From contig CBDDCL010000015.1 in the NCBI GenBank assembly GCA_965226245.1, positions 2,108,001 to 2,172,000 on the forward strand: DNA of 64,000 nucleotides, in the 5' to 3' direction. Below are positions 24,180 to 33,403 of this stretch, piece by piece. Under the pieces are notes generated by a model, which saw nothing but the letters and a program-made list of their open reading frames with translations, ran no database searches and had not been told where the DNA came from. A program made the translations under genes and the position numbers. The stretch's first letter is position 1; the number at the start of each line of letters is the position of its first letter. The DNA comes from CBDCYS01 sp965226245 (GTDB lineage: Bacteria; Acidobacteriota; Terriglobia; Bryobacterales; UBA6623).

Positions 24180-26213
24180 CTAGCGCCGCCTTCTGCCGGG
24201 TGCGATCCGCTCGAGCAGCTCCTCCTGGCTTACAACTGACGACTGCAATTCGAGCATGTCTTCGGTCCCGGCGGCCAGGAAGCTTGCTTCGATCCAGTCA
24301 CGGGGGAATGCTGCATTCACGTTGTGCAAAAGCGTTTTGTGCCCCGCCAGCAGCACAGAGGCTCCCCGGAAATCTCCCGCTTTGCGAAGGTGCGGGATAA
24401 ACAGTTTGTTTTCGAATTCCGAATCGCTAGCGGCGTCGAACTGATCGAGATCGGCAATCAAGCGAATGCCGTCGTCCGCCAGCGCCCGGGCGAACAACGA
24501 CCAGACGCCGCCTTCGCCCATGCCGACCAGGTTGATTTGGCGGACGTTGAACCGCGTGCGGAAGTAGGTGATCGCGGTGAGAACGTCCTGGACTCGGTTG
24601 GCGGCGTCGGTGCGGTTGAAGGTCGTAAAGTGCTTTTCCGCGGACCCGCCTGCCCCGGCGATATCACGAGAGTCGCGTGCGCGCGCCGTCTGAAAGACAT
24701 CGACCGCGGCAACCGAGCCCCCGCGTTCGAGCAGCGCCCGCACCATCCCGTCGAGGCTTTCCGATGAGCTGAGCGTCCAGGCCGTTCCCTCGGGATGCAC
24801 GATCAAGGTAGGCGCGACCGACACGCGGGCGCGGCGGGGACGCAACAGCACCGCCGGAATGCGGTCGCCCTCCTTGCGCCGACCGATCACCAGAACTTCT
24901 CCATTGCGGAGCGTATCGGTCAAGTCCGACGCTAGTTCGTTGCCGTCCGGCAAGCGCGCGGCGATCGAAAGCGAAAGCGACTTGCGGAATACCTCGCGGG
25001 CCTTTTGCAATGAGGCGTTATCGCGAGGGCGAAGCGATTCAATCCAGGCGCCGGCCTCGCGGATTCGGCCCTCGATAAAGCTTTCGGCGTCTTTGGGAGT
25101 TTCCGGAGCCGGCCTTCCCCAGAAGCTCAGCAGGCTTCCGAGCTGCTCAACGCCGAAACTCTTTTCCTTGAAATGAGAAGCGTCGTTGTCGCCGAGGATC
25201 TTCTTGCCAAAGAAGGCATAGACCGCTTCGCGGCTGTGCTGGTGGTAGTTGTGCGGCGAGTCGAACTGGGTTTGCTCGACTTCGTCTTCCGCGCCGTAGA
25301 GCTTGTAAATCGACTTGACGGCCGGGTACTCCACGCTGGGAGTGTTCTTGGTCCAGTCGCCGGTCGCCGAAATCATCATCATGGGGCGCGGCGCCATCAT
25401 CGCTCCAATTTCCATGTTGTTCGCGTTTAGCCGAAGGTTGGGCGCGTTCTCGCAGTAGTCGCCGCCCTGCATGATCGAAGAGATCATATTGACAGGCGCT
25501 GAATACTTGATCCGATCGTCGACGGCGGTCAACAAGAAAACCTGGGTTCCGCCTCCGGAGGCGCCCGTGGCTCCGAGCCTTTCCGGGTCGACGCCGGGCA
25601 GCGAGGCGAGAAAGTCCACGGCGCGAATGCTGTTCCACAACTGAGTGCCCAGAATGCCGACGCCCCACATGTGGGCTTTCTTTCCCCAGGGGACGTGGTG
25701 CGGAATCCGCGGGGCCGTGTCGTTGTAGCCAATCATGTCGTAGGTGAAGGCGACATAGCCCTGGCGCGCCAGGCTGATCCCGCGGCCGGGAATCGAATTG
25801 AGGGGTTGATTCTCCAAGCGCCCGTAGCGCCAGTGTCCGTGGGGGTTAACGACGCCCGGCAGCTGGCCGGACTTGCCGACGGGCCGGTAGAGGTTGCCTC
25901 CCAGAAAGAATCCCGGATAGGTTTCCAGGATCACCTTCTCGATGCTATAGTCTTCGTGCTCGATTTTGCCGAAGACCTGGGCGTTGAGCGGCGTCTTCTG
26001 CGGCAGCGGCAACAGGCCGGCGCTAAAAAGAATCTCTTCGCGCAGGGCCGCGGCCCGCTCCTTCCAGCGGCGCAAGTTGCGATACTCGGGCATCTCGAAC
26101 TTGGTGTCGGTGTGGCGGATCACAACGTTGCGCTGGTCGCGGTCGGGGATCTGCCCGGCCGGGAGAGCCGCCGCAACAACGAGCGCGGCCAGAAGGATGT
26201 ACAGGCGTTTCAT
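24180..26213 (-). CDS. Secreted acetyl-xylan-esterase-like alpha/beta hydrolase
   Basis: The 677-residue product starts with a signal peptide (MKRLYILLAALVVAAALPAG). The first hydrolase domain has GVVNPHGHWRYGRLENQPLN, GYVAFTYDMIGYNDTA and the nucleophile elbow LGATGASGGGTQVFLLTAVD (GxSGG), with PRPMMMISATGDWTKNTP and a candidate His in SPHNYHQHSREAVY, as in AXE1/CE7-like esterases. A second, degenerate hydrolase-like half (VAPTLIVHPEGTAWTLSSSE, INLVGMGEGGVWSLFARALA) follows. Such two-domain proteins are common in Acidobacteriota and Planctomycetes. The likely role is de-esterification of polysaccharide outside the cytoplasm. Confidence 0.82.
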   Translation of the reverse strand: MKRLYILLAALVVAAALPAGQIPDRDQRNVVIRHTDTKFEMPEYRNLRRWKERAAALREEILFSAGLLPLPQKTPLNAQVFGKIEHEDYSIEKVILETYPGFFLGGNLYRPVGKSGQLPGVVNPHGHWRYGRLENQPLNSIPGRGISLARQGYVAFTYDMIGYNDTAPRIPHHVPWGKKAHMWGVGILGTQLWNSIRAVDFLASLPGVDPERLGATGASGGGTQVFLLTAVDDRIKYSAPVNMISSIMQGGDYCENAPNLRLNANNMEIGAMMAPRPMMMISATGDWTKNTPSVEYPAVKSIYKLYGAEDEVEQTQFDSPHNYHQHSREAVYAFFGKKILGDNDASHFKEKSFGVEQLGSLLSFWGRPAPETPKDAESFIEGRIREAGAWIESLRPRDNASLQKAREVFRKSLSLSIAARLPDGNELASDLTDTLRNGEVLVIGRRKEGDRIPAVLLRPRRARVSVAPTLIVHPEGTAWTLSSSESLDGMVRALLERGGSVAAVDVFQTARARDSRDIAGAGGSAEKHFTTFNRTDAANRVQDVLTAITYFRTRFNVRQINLVGMGEGGVWSLFARALADDGIRLIADLDQFDAASDSEFENKLFIPHLRKAGDFRGASVLLAGHKTLLHNVNAAFPRDWIEASFLAAGTEDMLELQSSVVSQEELLERIAPGRRRR

Positions 26214-26394
26214 GGGATAGATTCTATCTCACCGGCGCGCCCGTGTCGCGGCGACTGGCGGCGGTCGAAGACACCGAGCACCAAGAGGGTTCTTGGTCTC
26301 CCGCCGCGGTGCATAGTCGTTGCAGTAAAGTGACGGCTTCTGCAGTTTTCGTTGCTATTAGGTCGCCCCGAACGTCTCATCTTCAAGCCGGAGG

Positions 26395-26422
26395 TCCTTA
26401 CGCTCACTCTGTGTCGTAAGGA
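26395..26422. other. Small hairpin in the 26214-26576 intergenic stretch
   Basis: TCCTTACG (26395-26402) pairs perfectly with CGTAAGGA (26415-26422) around a 12-nt loop, without a T-run. The rest of 26214-26576 shows no gene; a good Shine-Dalgarno for the next gene lies at its end. Confidence 0.4.
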
Positions 26423-26576
26423 TTGACGCCGGGGGGGTGGGGGCACCTTCTCACTGCGGATGATGTTATAGTGGAACAAAAGGCGAATACGGTGGCTGAG
26501 GAAGACTTGTGCGGATCTGGCTCAGTTCAGGAGGCAGGGATGATCCAATCGACAAGATCACGGCAGGAGGACAGGG

Positions 26577-27392
26577 ATGAGCTTTCAGTATCGGCATTAC
26601 GATTTAGGCCATCGAAAAACTGGCGAGGTCGTCGAAGTGACGCTCTCCGGCAATGCGGCAAACGTACGCCTGATGGATAGCTCAAACTTCCATAGCTTCC
26701 GAAGTGGCCGTCAGCACCGCTGACATGGCGGCCGTGCGACAACGTCGCCCGTCAATCTTCTAATTCCTCATTCCGGTCACTGGCACGTGACGGTCGACAT
26801 GATGGGGCTTCGCGGCACGGTGCGTACGAGCGTCCGAACGCTTCCCAGTCCTCTGCCGACCATCCAAGAAAAACCGCTGTCATCCATGCCGTCTCTCGTC
26901 CACAACGAACCTCCTCAAATCGATGCCGGGAAAGACGACGGACGGCGCTTTGACGTTTTCATTTCACATGCGTCAGACGACAAGGAAGCCGTTGTTGGGC
27001 CTCTTGCAAATGCCCTCAAGAGTTATGGCCTGGAAGTTTGGTACGACGAATTCGAGCTGCGCATTCGCTCCAGCTTACGACAGACCATTGATGCGGGAAT
27101 CGCGCGAAGCAGGTTTGGTGTCGTCGTGCTGTCAAAGGCATTTTTCCGGAAGGGTTGGCCGCGCTACGAACTCGACGGCCTTGTCACTCGGGCCGTGACC
27201 GGAGAGCAGGTCCTCCTTCCTGTGTGGCACAACGTTTCGAAGCGGGAAGTCATGGACTACAGCGCCTCGCTCGCCGACAAGCTTGCACGAAGCACAGCCA
27301 CGCACACCGTGGAGGAAATCGCGGAAGAGGTTGCGCACGTCATCAAAGGGGATGGAGTTCGCAATCTTGTTCACTCGGCTTCCTCTAGCTGA
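26577..27392 (+). pseudogene. DUF1883-TIR domain protein interrupted by an in-frame TGA at codon 49
   Basis: A strong Shine-Dalgarno (GGCAGGAGG) precedes ATG 26577. The frame reads MSFQYRHYDLGHRKTGEVVE, VTLSGNAANVRLMDSSNFHS, FRSGRQHR, then TGA at 26721-26723, and continues without a shift: HGGRATTSPVNLLIPHSGHW-HVTVDMMGLRG. This is a complete DUF1883 domain with one codon replaced. From about residue 120 a TIR domain follows (RFDVFISHASDDKEAVVGPL, GLEVWYDEFELRIRSSLRQT, VVVLSKAFFRKGWPRYELDG). DUF1883-TIR proteins are unstudied; bacterial TIRs are often NAD-consuming immune effectors. Either a nonsense mutation, a sequencing error or recoding applies. Translation of the TIR part alone could restart at GTG 26787 or ATG 26799. 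Confidence 0.8.
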
Positions 27393-27489
27393 CGGACTCC
27401 TTCCGACAACACGAATAATTGTTCAACAGGCCAGCACAGCACTCCAGAGGCGTGCGGTGCAACGGCGGTGTTTCGGGGTTGGGGGGCGC

Positions 27490-28134
27490 TCAACGCACAT
27501 TGAGTGCAATCCAGTCGTGGAACTCCTCGACCCGCTGAAAGATCGCATCGGGCGCCAAAGCGTTGAGCATCTTGAAGTTCGCCGTGGTGGCCCAGGCAGC
27601 CGCCAGCGAGGTCATCCCCAACTGACGGGATGACTCGATATCGGGCCGCGCGTCGCCAAGGGACGCTACTTCGTTTGGCGCCAGCCCCCAGGAATCGAGG
27701 ACGCGCCGCATGGCATCGGGCTTCACTCCGCCGTTTGGCGAGCCCGCCTGGACCGGCTCGAAGACCCCGTCCAAGCCCAACTCTTGCAGCGAGATGGCCG
27801 CACTTCGCGGGCCTTTGCCGGTGACGATCGCCAACCGGACGTCTCGTTGCCGAAGCGTGTCGATGGCCGCGCGCATACCGGGAAACGGCTCAGGACACAG
27901 CGAGTGCAAACGCTGATAGGCGGCCAAGTACTGCTCCAGCCGCCGCTCCCAATCGTGGGGGATCAACCCCTGCAGGATTCCTTCTTCCGCGGGCCCGAAC
28001 ATGGCCCGGACTTCTTGGTCGGTGTAATCGCGGCCAAGGGCGTCTTGGAACACTTCCCTAAATGCCGCGAAGCAAACCGGCAGCGTGTCGGCAATCGTAC
28101 CGTCGAGATCGAAGATGATACCGCGGAGGGGCAT
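27490..28134 (-). CDS. HAD-family phosphatase
   Basis: The 214-residue product has the four HAD motifs: GIIFDLDGTIADTLPVCFAA (nucleophile DxD), RLAIVTGKGPRSAAI (Thr), GVKPDAMRRVLDSWG (Lys) and ASLGDARPDIESSRQLGM (acidic pair). The helical cap between motifs I and II is of the C1 type seen in phosphoglycolate phosphatases and beta-phosphoglucomutase-like enzymes. It would dephosphorylate a small metabolite in the cytoplasm; the substrate is not evident. A single gene, downstream of and convergent with the TIR gene. Confidence 0.9.
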   Translation of the reverse strand: MPLRGIIFDLDGTIADTLPVCFAAFREVFQDALGRDYTDQEVRAMFGPAEEGILQGLIPHDWERRLEQYLAAYQRLHSLCPEPFPGMRAAIDTLRQRDVRLAIVTGKGPRSAAISLQELGLDGVFEPVQAGSPNGGVKPDAMRRVLDSWGLAPNEVASLGDARPDIESSRQLGMTSLAAAWATTANFKMLNALAPDAIFQRVEEFHDWIALNVR

Positions 28135-28187
28135 GGGCGCTAGCTAGTGCAGCTCGCCAATAATACCGCAACTCAATCGGTCCCGGC

Positions 28188-28360
28188 TTTTTGGGGTAAG
28201 CCCGCTGAAAACGGGCTGCCAGCCGGGGTTCGTATGGTCCGCCCACCAAGCCGTAAAACGACTGGCCTAGGAACACCAAGCCGCGTGAACGCGGCTCAAA
28301 TGGTGCGCGTCACCATGCCCATTTGGACCCCAAGGGTCTCTTCTACACCCCTAACAGGCA
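28188..28360 (+). repeat. About 170-bp double-hairpin repeat, copy 1
   Basis: The unit contains AAGCCCGCTGAAAACGGGCT and CCGCGTGAACGCGG hairpins, separated by CCGTAAAACGACTGGCCTAG, and ends near CCTAACAGGC. The closest relative is at 42232-42402; a more diverged copy lies in the other orientation at 57995-58105. It fills most of the 28135-28513 gap. Confidence 0.8.
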
Positions 28361-28513
28361 AGGAAGCGACTTAGGATAAGTTGAAGTCTGGTTGGCGCAC
28401 TGTACTACCAATTTCATTGAACCCAACGGGCCAGAAGCCGTTGCAGGGCTTGGCTGGCTTGCCTAGCCGAACTCGGCTCGCTACCATATCTAGTAGCAGG
28501 GAGGCATCGGCTC

Positions 28514-29407
28514 ATGACCCGAAGAGAAGCCATCCTTTCGATTCCAGGCATTGTCCTAGCGCGGAGATTCGCGTATGGAACCCCGCTCCCGAATCGTCCC
28601 AAACTCGAGGGCACACTGCGGCTGGGCGCCCGAAGCCGCATCGAAGAACCGCCGGGCAGCGGCAAGTTATGGGTCCAGAAGGCGACGCTGGATTGGAAGG
28701 TATCCGAGTCGGCCATTATCATCTGTGACATGTGGGACGACCATTGGTGCAAATCCGCGGCGCGGCGGGTCGGAGAAATGGCGGTGCGGATGAACCAAGT
28801 GGTCAAAGCGGCGCGGCCGCTCGGAGTGATGATCATTCACGCGCCGAGTGCGACGATTGATTTTTACGCGGACACACCCTACCGTCGGCGAATGCTCGGA
28901 GCGCCGCGTGCCGAACCGCCCGTTCCCATCCAAAGCTGGTGCAATCTGGAACCGGACAAGGAACATCGCCTGCCGATCGACGACTCCGACGGAGGCTGCG
29001 ATGACGCCAACCCGGCGGAATCGCACCGGGCCTGGAGCCGCCAGCACGCGACGATCGAAATCAGCGGACACGACGGCGTCACCGACCAAGGTCAGGAAGT
29101 CTATAACTTCTGCCGGCAAGAGGGCATAACCAACCTGGCGATGATGGGTGTCCACACCAACATGTGCGTGCTGGGCCGATCGTTTGGGATTCGGCAAATG
29201 ACCAAGCTTGGGATGAATGTCGTGCTCGTGCGCGACCTCACCGATGCGATGTATGACCCGCGTGACGAGCCTTACGTCAGTCACAAGAGAGGCACCGAAC
29301 TCGTCATCGAGCATGTCGAACGTCACTGGTGCCCTTCGGTTCTCAGTGATGACTTGACCGCGATCGTGCCGGGGTCGAGCAGCCAAGTATCGTCTTCCGC
29401 AGCGTAA
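28514..29407 (+). CDS. Cysteine hydrolase, isochorismatase-like family
   Basis: The 297-residue product begins MTRREAILSIPGIVLARRFA, a possible Tat-like or remnant leader. The isochorismatase fold follows: SAIIICDMWDDHWCK with the catalytic Asp, VVKAARPLGVMIIHAPS, and GITNLAMMGVHTNMCVLGRS with the nucleophilic Cys, then TKLGMNVVLVRDLTDAMYDP. An insertion of about 60 residues (YRRRMLGAPRAEPPVPIQSW) sits in the middle. The family hydrolyses amides or vinyl ethers; the actual substrate is unknown. It converges with the flavoprotein gene, 17 bp away. Confidence 0.88.
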   Translation: MTRREAILSIPGIVLARRFAYGTPLPNRPKLEGTLRLGARSRIEEPPGSGKLWVQKATLDWKVSESAIIICDMWDDHWCKSAARRVGEMAVRMNQVVKAARPLGVMIIHAPSATIDFYADTPYRRRMLGAPRAEPPVPIQSWCNLEPDKEHRLPIDDSDGGCDDANPAESHRAWSRQHATIEISGHDGVTDQGQEVYNFCRQEGITNLAMMGVHTNMCVLGRSFGIRQMTKLGMNVVLVRDLTDAMYDPRDEPYVSHKRGTELVIEHVERHWCPSVLSDDLTAIVPGSSSQVSSSAA

Positions 29408-29424
29408 GATTCGGTGGCCGACCC

Positions 29425-30975
29425 CTACGTCGCCGCGTTTCGCCCGGCGATCCTGCCGCTGGTAAAGGCCCAGCCAATGTGCAGGCCGTGGCTCCAAAGG
29501 ACGAGGCCTCCCATGCCGTTCGAGCCCGCGGCGAAGAGACCGGGAATCACATTGCCTTGTTCATCGAGCGCGGCGCAATTTTCGTTGATCCGAACGCCGC
29601 CTTCGGTGGTAACGATCCAGCTCTTGACAGGCCCCAGCGCGTGGAAAGGAGAATTTTCGACGCCCGGCCCGAATGACGCTCGTCCAAATGGATCGGGGTC
29701 TATTCCCTCGGCGGCCTGGTTGTAATCGTTGATCGTTGCTTTGAAGGTCGCCGAATCAACTCCAATGGACTCGGCGAGTTCTTCCACAGTCGCAGCCTCG
29801 TGGTACAAATCCGGGCGAAGACGCTGGTAGTCCTCCACATAGGCGTACCCGATCTTCGGCGCAGTGGAGATGAAGTTCGGCCAAGACGAAAAGGTCTCGG
29901 CCACGGTTCGGTCGAAGACAATGTATGCGGTCTTCTCGTTCTGGCGGGGGATCGCCGACTCGGGGGCGCCGGTCTCATCGACAAACCGGCGCCCGTGGCG
30001 GTTGACGAGCACCGCGCCATGGCCGTACAGACTGTTTTCCGGGTGCTGCCAGGTAACGAGCAGGTTCGCGACTTTTTCGCGAATCTTCTGGTCTCCCTGG
30101 AGATCCCACTCAGCGATCGCCTTCGTGGCGGATTCGGGTTCGGCAGGCAATAGTTGCGCGAACGGTTCACGTTGTGGCGGGATGAAACGGATTTCGGGAC
30201 CGTAGACCAAATCCATATTGATCAGCGCTGCCCCAACCTCGCTAGCCAGGCGGTGTCCGTCTCCCGTGGCGGTTGGGTTGATTCCTTCGACGGCGGCGAT
30301 TTCGGGGGAGACGAACTCTTTCTTGAGGGCGTCCCCGCTGGAGTAATCACCGGCCGCCAGCACGATGCCTCGCCGCACCTTCAAGTGGATGATCTCGCCA
30401 TCGGAACCTCGGGCTTCGAGACCGGCTATCGGGCCGTCACGTTCTCGAAAGAGCCGGGTAACTTCGTGACCAGCCAAGATCTCGACGCCCTGCTCGAGAG
30501 CACGGCGGTGGCAAACGGCGATATACATCTTGGCGTTGGGAACCACGTTGTGCATGCGCGGAACGCGGTTGGGCGGCTCGGGATTCGGGCCGCTGAATTC
30601 GAGACCAAGTCCCCGCAACCATTCGAAGCTCTCCGCCAAGCGTTGCGTGAAGAACGCTCGTAAAGGGACGTTGTTTTTCGACTCGTGCTGGGGTGCGAAC
30701 CTTGCCAGGTCTTCTTCGTGCCAAGCCGGGTCGTCTTCAACACCCGCCTCTTGCTGGAGCGAGGTTCCAGACGCGGTAAATGATCCGACGGCGATGCCGG
30801 TTGTTCCGCCGAGATGAGGCCGCTTTTCAAGCAGGACGACAGCGGCGCCCTGGCCCGATGCCTCGAGGGCGGCAGCCAGACCTGAGCCACCTCCTCCGAC
30901 CACGGCTACGTCGGTTTCTTGATGCCAGTGAGTGGGCCAGTGAGCGGGCCAATGAGCAGGAATTCCGCGGGACAT
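29425..30975 (-). CDS. FAD-dependent oxidoreductase (fumarate reductase / ketosteroid dehydrogenase-like)
   Basis: The 516-residue product has the Rossmann FAD motif DVAVVGGGGSGLAAALEASG followed by LLEKRPHLGGTTGIAVGSFT, and the C-terminal FAD-binding block VTTEGGVRINENCAALDEQG, GLFAAGSNGMGGLVLWSHGL and GRIAGRNAA. The mid-part (NPTATGDGHRLASEVGAALI, ENSLYGHGAVLVNRHGRRFV) is typical of the FAD_binding_2 family, which oxidises or reduces C-C bonds next to carbonyls. The N-terminus has a tandem AHWPAHWPTHWH repeat before the Rossmann fold. The electron acceptor and substrate are unknown. It is convergent with the isochorismatase-like gene. Confidence 0.9.
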   Translation of the reverse strand: MSRGIPAHWPAHWPTHWHQETDVAVVGGGGSGLAAALEASGQGAAVVLLEKRPHLGGTTGIAVGSFTASGTSLQQEAGVEDDPAWHEEDLARFAPQHESKNNVPLRAFFTQRLAESFEWLRGLGLEFSGPNPEPPNRVPRMHNVVPNAKMYIAVCHRRALEQGVEILAGHEVTRLFRERDGPIAGLEARGSDGEIIHLKVRRGIVLAAGDYSSGDALKKEFVSPEIAAVEGINPTATGDGHRLASEVGAALINMDLVYGPEIRFIPPQREPFAQLLPAEPESATKAIAEWDLQGDQKIREKVANLLVTWQHPENSLYGHGAVLVNRHGRRFVDETGAPESAIPRQNEKTAYIVFDRTVAETFSSWPNFISTAPKIGYAYVEDYQRLRPDLYHEAATVEELAESIGVDSATFKATINDYNQAAEGIDPDPFGRASFGPGVENSPFHALGPVKSWIVTTEGGVRINENCAALDEQGNVIPGLFAAGSNGMGGLVLWSHGLHIGWAFTSGRIAGRNAAT

Positions 30976-31093
30976 GGAGCTTTAGTCTAGTCGAGCCGGG
31001 GCGCGCCGCGAATGCCGACGGCACGGTTTAGTTCAATCACCAGCTCTAAACCCACCGGCTTTCAGGCGGTCAGCTTCAAGCGAGGGTTCTCAA

Positions 31094-31200
31094 CAGAGCC
31101 GCGCCCGCAAGGGTGCGGTCCAGTCTGGCAGTGACCGCATTCCGATGGCGGCCCCGACACACGGACTCCCCTCGACCGCACCCTTGCGGGCGCGGCTCTG
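31094..31200. repeat. 27-bp perfect inverted repeat with 53-bp spacer
   Basis: CAGAGCCGCGCCCGCAAGGG-TGCGGTC (31094-31120) is the exact reverse complement of 31174-31200. A related short hairpin, CCGCGGACGGAAGTCCGCGG, preceded by AGAG, occurs at 54604-54623. The region 30976-31407 otherwise holds no gene, apart from a GGGACT hexamer repeated four times at about 31376-31398, just before the OPT start. Confidence 0.8.
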
Positions 31201-31407
31201 TTTCGGCCAAGCCGCGCTTCAGGCGACTTTCAGTCGCACACGAACCTGCTGGCTTTCAGCCAGCAGTTGTTCAGCACGGCCTGCCCAGTCTTGCCCAAAA
31301 ACCAGCGGTGCGGCGAGGACCCATTTGATATAGTCAAGAGCCGGTTTTTGGGGCGCCCAAAGTGCCGGAACCTTCCTGGGACTGGGACTGGGACTGGGCC
31401 GAAAGAA

Positions 31408-33174
31408 ATGGCTGATGCGAGCACATCTCCGCACGGGCCGATTCGTCACGGGCCTTACCCGGAGCTGACGTGGCCGGCGGTCTTGGTTGGCTACGCTCTG
31501 GGGTCGATCATCTGCATTTCGATCGGCTACGCCTCGCTGATTCTCGGCTTCTCGATCGAGGGCTCGGAGCTGGCGGCGATCTTGGGCTGGGGTGTGCTGC
31601 GCGGGGCGCTGCGGCGCACCAGCATCGTCGAGAACAACATCAACCAGACGCTGGCCTCCTCGGTGAACGGCGCCTCGGCGGGCATGATGTTTACCGTTCC
31701 GGCGTTGTTCATTCTGAATCGCCAGTATCCCGGCGTCAGCGAGTTCAGCGCCGCCTTGATGGTTCTGGCCTGCATCTCGGGCGGGCTGATCGGGCTGGCG
31801 TTCGTCATTCCGCTGCGCAAGCAGATGATCGATTTCAACCGCCTGGCCTACCCTGGCGGAATCGCCGTGGCGGCCATTCTGAAATCGCCAGGAGCCGGTT
31901 TGCGCAAGGCGATGTTTCTGCTGGGCGGCGCGGCGGTTTCTGGCGTTGTTCACGTAATGGTTTTACAGTTCGCCGGGTCGGAGGACTTCCCGCTGGGCGC
32001 GCTGATGGGCTGGCCGGCGTTCCTGAACCTGACGTTCTACTTGTCGCTGCTCACCGTTGGCGTGGGATTTCTTTCCGGACGCGGCGGATTGGTCTTCGGA
32101 CTCGGCGGTTTCCTGTGCTACTGGTTGCTTTCGCCGCTGCTGATCCATTTCGGCGCGCCGGACGTGCAGGCTTTGGCCGCTTCAGCCGGCGCCGCGGTTC
32201 CCAATGCCTTTCGCGGTGCGCTGTTTCGCCCGCTGGGGATCGGAATCCTGATCGGTGCGGCGATTGGCGGCATCGTCGCGGCGCTGCCGCTCATGGCAAG
32301 CGCGATTCGTTCCATGCAGGATGCCGCGAAGGAGAAAACGGGCGCCGCCGGGGCCACATCCGATGAACTGCCGATTAGGTTGCTCTACGGCATGATCGGC
32401 GCCGGCGGGCTGGTGCTCATGGCCATGGCGTTTCTGTCGGCTCCGAGCATGACGCTGGGGCGCGCGGCGGCCATGGCGGGGCTTGGGACAGCATGGATCT
32501 GGGTCGCGGGCGTGATCGTTTCCGAGTGTCTGGGGCGGACCAACTGGAATCCTCTTTCTGGAATGACACTGATTGCGGTGACGATCTTGATGTTCATTGG
32601 CAGCGGGATGGCGGACACCGAGCTAATCGTCAGCGGCATTATTGTCGGCGCGGCGATCTGTGTTGCGATCGCGCAAGCGGGCGACATGATGCTGGACCTC
32701 AAGTCCGGTTACTTGGTGGGCGCTAGTCCGAAAAAGCAACAGATTGCCCAGATGCTCGCGACCTGGTTGGGGCCGATTCTCGTAATGGGCTTGATTTACA
32801 TCCTCCACAGTTCCTATGGGATGGGAAGTAGCCGCTTGCCGGCTCCCCAGGCCACCGCGCTTGCCGGTGTGATTGAAGGAATCCTTGGAGGCGATGTTCC
32901 GGCGTTTCGGTATGCGGCCGGCGCGGGCTTGGGGGCGATCCTCTCTTTCAGCGGGCTGGGAGGTATCGGCGTCTTGATCGGCCTGGGGTTCTACATGCCC
33001 TTCAACATCGTGCTGACGTATACGATTGGATGCGGTTTGCGCATCTTGATTGATCGCGTCAAGGGACAAGAGTTTGTGGAGAACATTGGCATTCCCGTTG
33101 CTGCGGGCCTGATCGTCGGTGAAGCGCTGGTCGGGGTAGGAACGGCCATGGCGCAGGTTTTCGGAGCACTGTGA
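31408..33174 (+). CDS. OPT-family oligopeptide/metal-chelate transporter
   Basis: The 588-residue product starts at MADASTSPHGPIRHGPYPEL (31408); the open frame upstream is non-coding. About 14 hydrophobic segments are visible. OPT-family features include TWPAVLVGYALGSIICISIG, SIVENNINQTLASSVNGASA-GMMFTVPALF, RKQMIDFNRLAYPGGIAVAA, DLKSGYLVGASPKKQQIAQM and GAILSFSGLGGIGVLIGLGF. These proteins import oligopeptides or metal-chelator complexes across the inner membrane by proton symport. No peptidase or chelator gene is adjacent. Full length. Confidence 0.92.
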   Translation: MADASTSPHGPIRHGPYPELTWPAVLVGYALGSIICISIGYASLILGFSIEGSELAAILGWGVLRGALRRTSIVENNINQTLASSVNGASAGMMFTVPALFILNRQYPGVSEFSAALMVLACISGGLIGLAFVIPLRKQMIDFNRLAYPGGIAVAAILKSPGAGLRKAMFLLGGAAVSGVVHVMVLQFAGSEDFPLGALMGWPAFLNLTFYLSLLTVGVGFLSGRGGLVFGLGGFLCYWLLSPLLIHFGAPDVQALAASAGAAVPNAFRGALFRPLGIGILIGAAIGGIVAALPLMASAIRSMQDAAKEKTGAAGATSDELPIRLLYGMIGAGGLVLMAMAFLSAPSMTLGRAAAMAGLGTAWIWVAGVIVSECLGRTNWNPLSGMTLIAVTILMFIGSGMADTELIVSGIIVGAAICVAIAQAGDMMLDLKSGYLVGASPKKQQIAQMLATWLGPILVMGLIYILHSSYGMGSSRLPAPQATALAGVIEGILGGDVPAFRYAAGAGLGAILSFSGLGGIGVLIGLGFYMPFNIVLTYTIGCGLRILIDRVKGQEFVENIGIPVAAGLIVGEALVGVGTAMAQVFGAL

Positions 33175-33279
33175 TGGGAGCGGCTGTGATGAGAGCGTCA
33201 GCGATGAGAGCGGCGTGGAGGGCAGTGGCTCATGACGCGTTAGCGGCTTTCCGGCGCAAAAAGCGTGGCGCCGCTATTC

Positions 33280-33363
33280 GGGGACTGTCACCAATTTTCG
33301 CGCACGACAAAACTCCAAACTTGAGCGCTGAACCTGCAGCGCGAATATTGGCTGACTGTCCCC
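33280..33363. repeat. MITE-like palindromic element, copy 2 (short)
   Basis: GGGGACTGTCACCAATTTTC-GCGC (33280-33303) pairs with GCGCGAATATTGGCTGACTG-TCCCC (33339-33363). The outer CAGCCCGTGG ends are lacking in this copy. Confidence 0.75.
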
Positions 33364-33403
33364 AGAGCAACGAACTTGCATCTTTGTACCGGAAAGTCGC
33401 TAT

